Made by a program: the position numbers and the translations under genes
Assembly: GCA_034189325.1 (NCBI GenBank)
Contig: JAXHUM010000031.1
Span: 1 to 6,409 of the forward strand
Direction of reading: 5' to 3'
Length of the DNA stretch: 6,409 nt
DNA from: JAXHUM01 sp034189325
GTDB taxonomy: Bacteria > Desulfobacterota > DSM-4660 > Desulfatiglandales > Desulfatiglandaceae
The notes under the pieces: generated by a model
What the model saw: the letters and a program-made list of their open reading frames with translations, nothing else
What the model was told of the DNA's origin: nothing
The model's database searches: none
Shown: positions 5,999-6,409 of the stretch, piece by piece
How positions within the stretch are numbered: position 1 is the first letter of the stretch
Layout: each line of letters begins with the position of its first letter

Positions 5999-6409
5999 CT
6001 ACCCATTGTTATCGCGACAATCCCTACTCCAGCCTCCTTTGATGATGTTTAGGCCACCGGAGACATTTCTTACCTGAAAGCCGTGCAGGGCAAGTATTCT
6101 AGCTGCAAAATAAGATGCCTTCCCCTGACGGCAATATGTCCATATCTCGCGGTCCCTGGGAAGCTGATCCATTTGGGCCCTGAGCCTATTCAAGGGGATG
6201 TTTACAGCACCTTGAACATGGCCTTCCGCAAATTCCTCAGGCCCACGAACATCGATAATATACGCTTCTGATGCTGCAGGGTCGTCCCAGTGCTTGATAG
6301 GAAAATGTCCGCGTAATACATTGGCGGCTATCATGCCGGCTACGTTGACAGGGTCCTTTGCCATGCCGTATTGCGGTGCATAACAGAGTTCAGCCTCCTC
6401 GAGGTCGAA
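5999..6409 (-). CDS. CoA-disulfide reductase-like flavoprotein with C-terminal rhodanese domain, N-terminus cut by window edge
   Basis: The last 136 residues of a larger minus-strand protein; the frame is open to the right edge, so the internal Met at 6364 is not the start. The visible beginning DLEEAELCYAPQYG followed by AKDPVN is the signature at the end of the dimerisation domain of CoA-disulfide reductase / NADH oxidase / persulfide reductase enzymes. A rhodanese domain follows: YIIDVRGPEEFAEGHVQGAV, then the active-site loop YCRQGKAS with catalytic Cys93 (codon 6133-6131), then VRNVSGG. Such fusions reduce CoA disulfides, persulfides or polysulfide with NAD(P)H in the cytoplasm and occur in sulfur-metabolising anaerobes. 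The loop differs from the CxVGLRG version I associate with this fusion. After NVSGG the C-terminus continues LNIIKGGWSRDCRDNNG, unlike the usual GGYxTY ending. The exact substrate is undecided. Confidence 0.9.
   Translation of the reverse strand, partial: FDLEEAELCYAPQYGMAKDPVNVAGMIAANVLRGHFPIKHWDDPAASEAYIIDVRGPEEFAEGHVQGAVNIPLNRLRAQMDQLPRDREIWTYCRQGKASYFAARILALHGFQVRNVSGGLNIIKGGWSRDCRDNNG

Noticed and set aside
5848..6042. Plus-strand 64-codon frame after dctM
   Set aside because: No ribosome binding site precedes the ATG and the frame runs 44 bases into the end of the convergent rhodanese gene. A loose resemblance to a TusA-like domain was considered, but the CPxP motif is missing.

Overview
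The window looks like a chromosomal segment from a Gram-negative, probably anaerobic bacterium of the Deltaproteobacteria/Desulfobacterota type. This is an inference from three things: a TRAP transporter that carries its own TPR lipoprotein, a CoA-disulfide-reductase/rhodanese type flavoprotein, and moderate GC content. No taxonomic marker is present.

Layout. (1) Positions 1-518, minus strand: the first 172 codons of an RfbD-like dTDP-4-dehydrorhamnose reductase, cut by the left edge. (2) Positions 519-751: a divergent intergenic region with no convincing gene. (3) Positions 752-5819, plus strand: five closely spaced genes with no visible terminator between them. They encode an exported TPR protein of 407 aa, a TatT-family TPR lipoprotein of 289 aa, a DctP-type solute-binding protein of 339 aa, the small membrane subunit DctQ (175 aa) and the large membrane subunit DctM (424 aa). 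(4) Positions 5820-5998: a short convergent gap with open frames on both strands but no supported gene. (5) Positions 5999-6409, minus strand: the C-terminal 136 residues of a pyridine-nucleotide-disulfide oxidoreductase ending in a rhodanese domain, cut by the right edge.

The five-gene block is the centre of interest. TatT, DctP, DctQ and DctM together form a TPAT, a tetratricopeptide-repeat-protein-associated TRAP transporter, the class first described around Treponema pallidum Tp0956/Tp0957. DctP should capture a ligand in the periplasm, with TatT as its partner, and DctQM should carry it across the inner membrane with an ion gradient. Two points set this locus apart from a textbook TRAP operon. 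First, a second, unrelated exported TPR protein precedes tatT. Second, the DctP subunit has Trp (W174) at the position where the classical family has the arginine that clamps the substrate carboxylate. Together they suggest a substrate other than a simple carboxylate, possibly a hydrophobic one, handed on through periplasmic TPR proteins. The substrate itself cannot be read from the sequence. The two flanking minus-strand genes show no evident functional link to the transporter.
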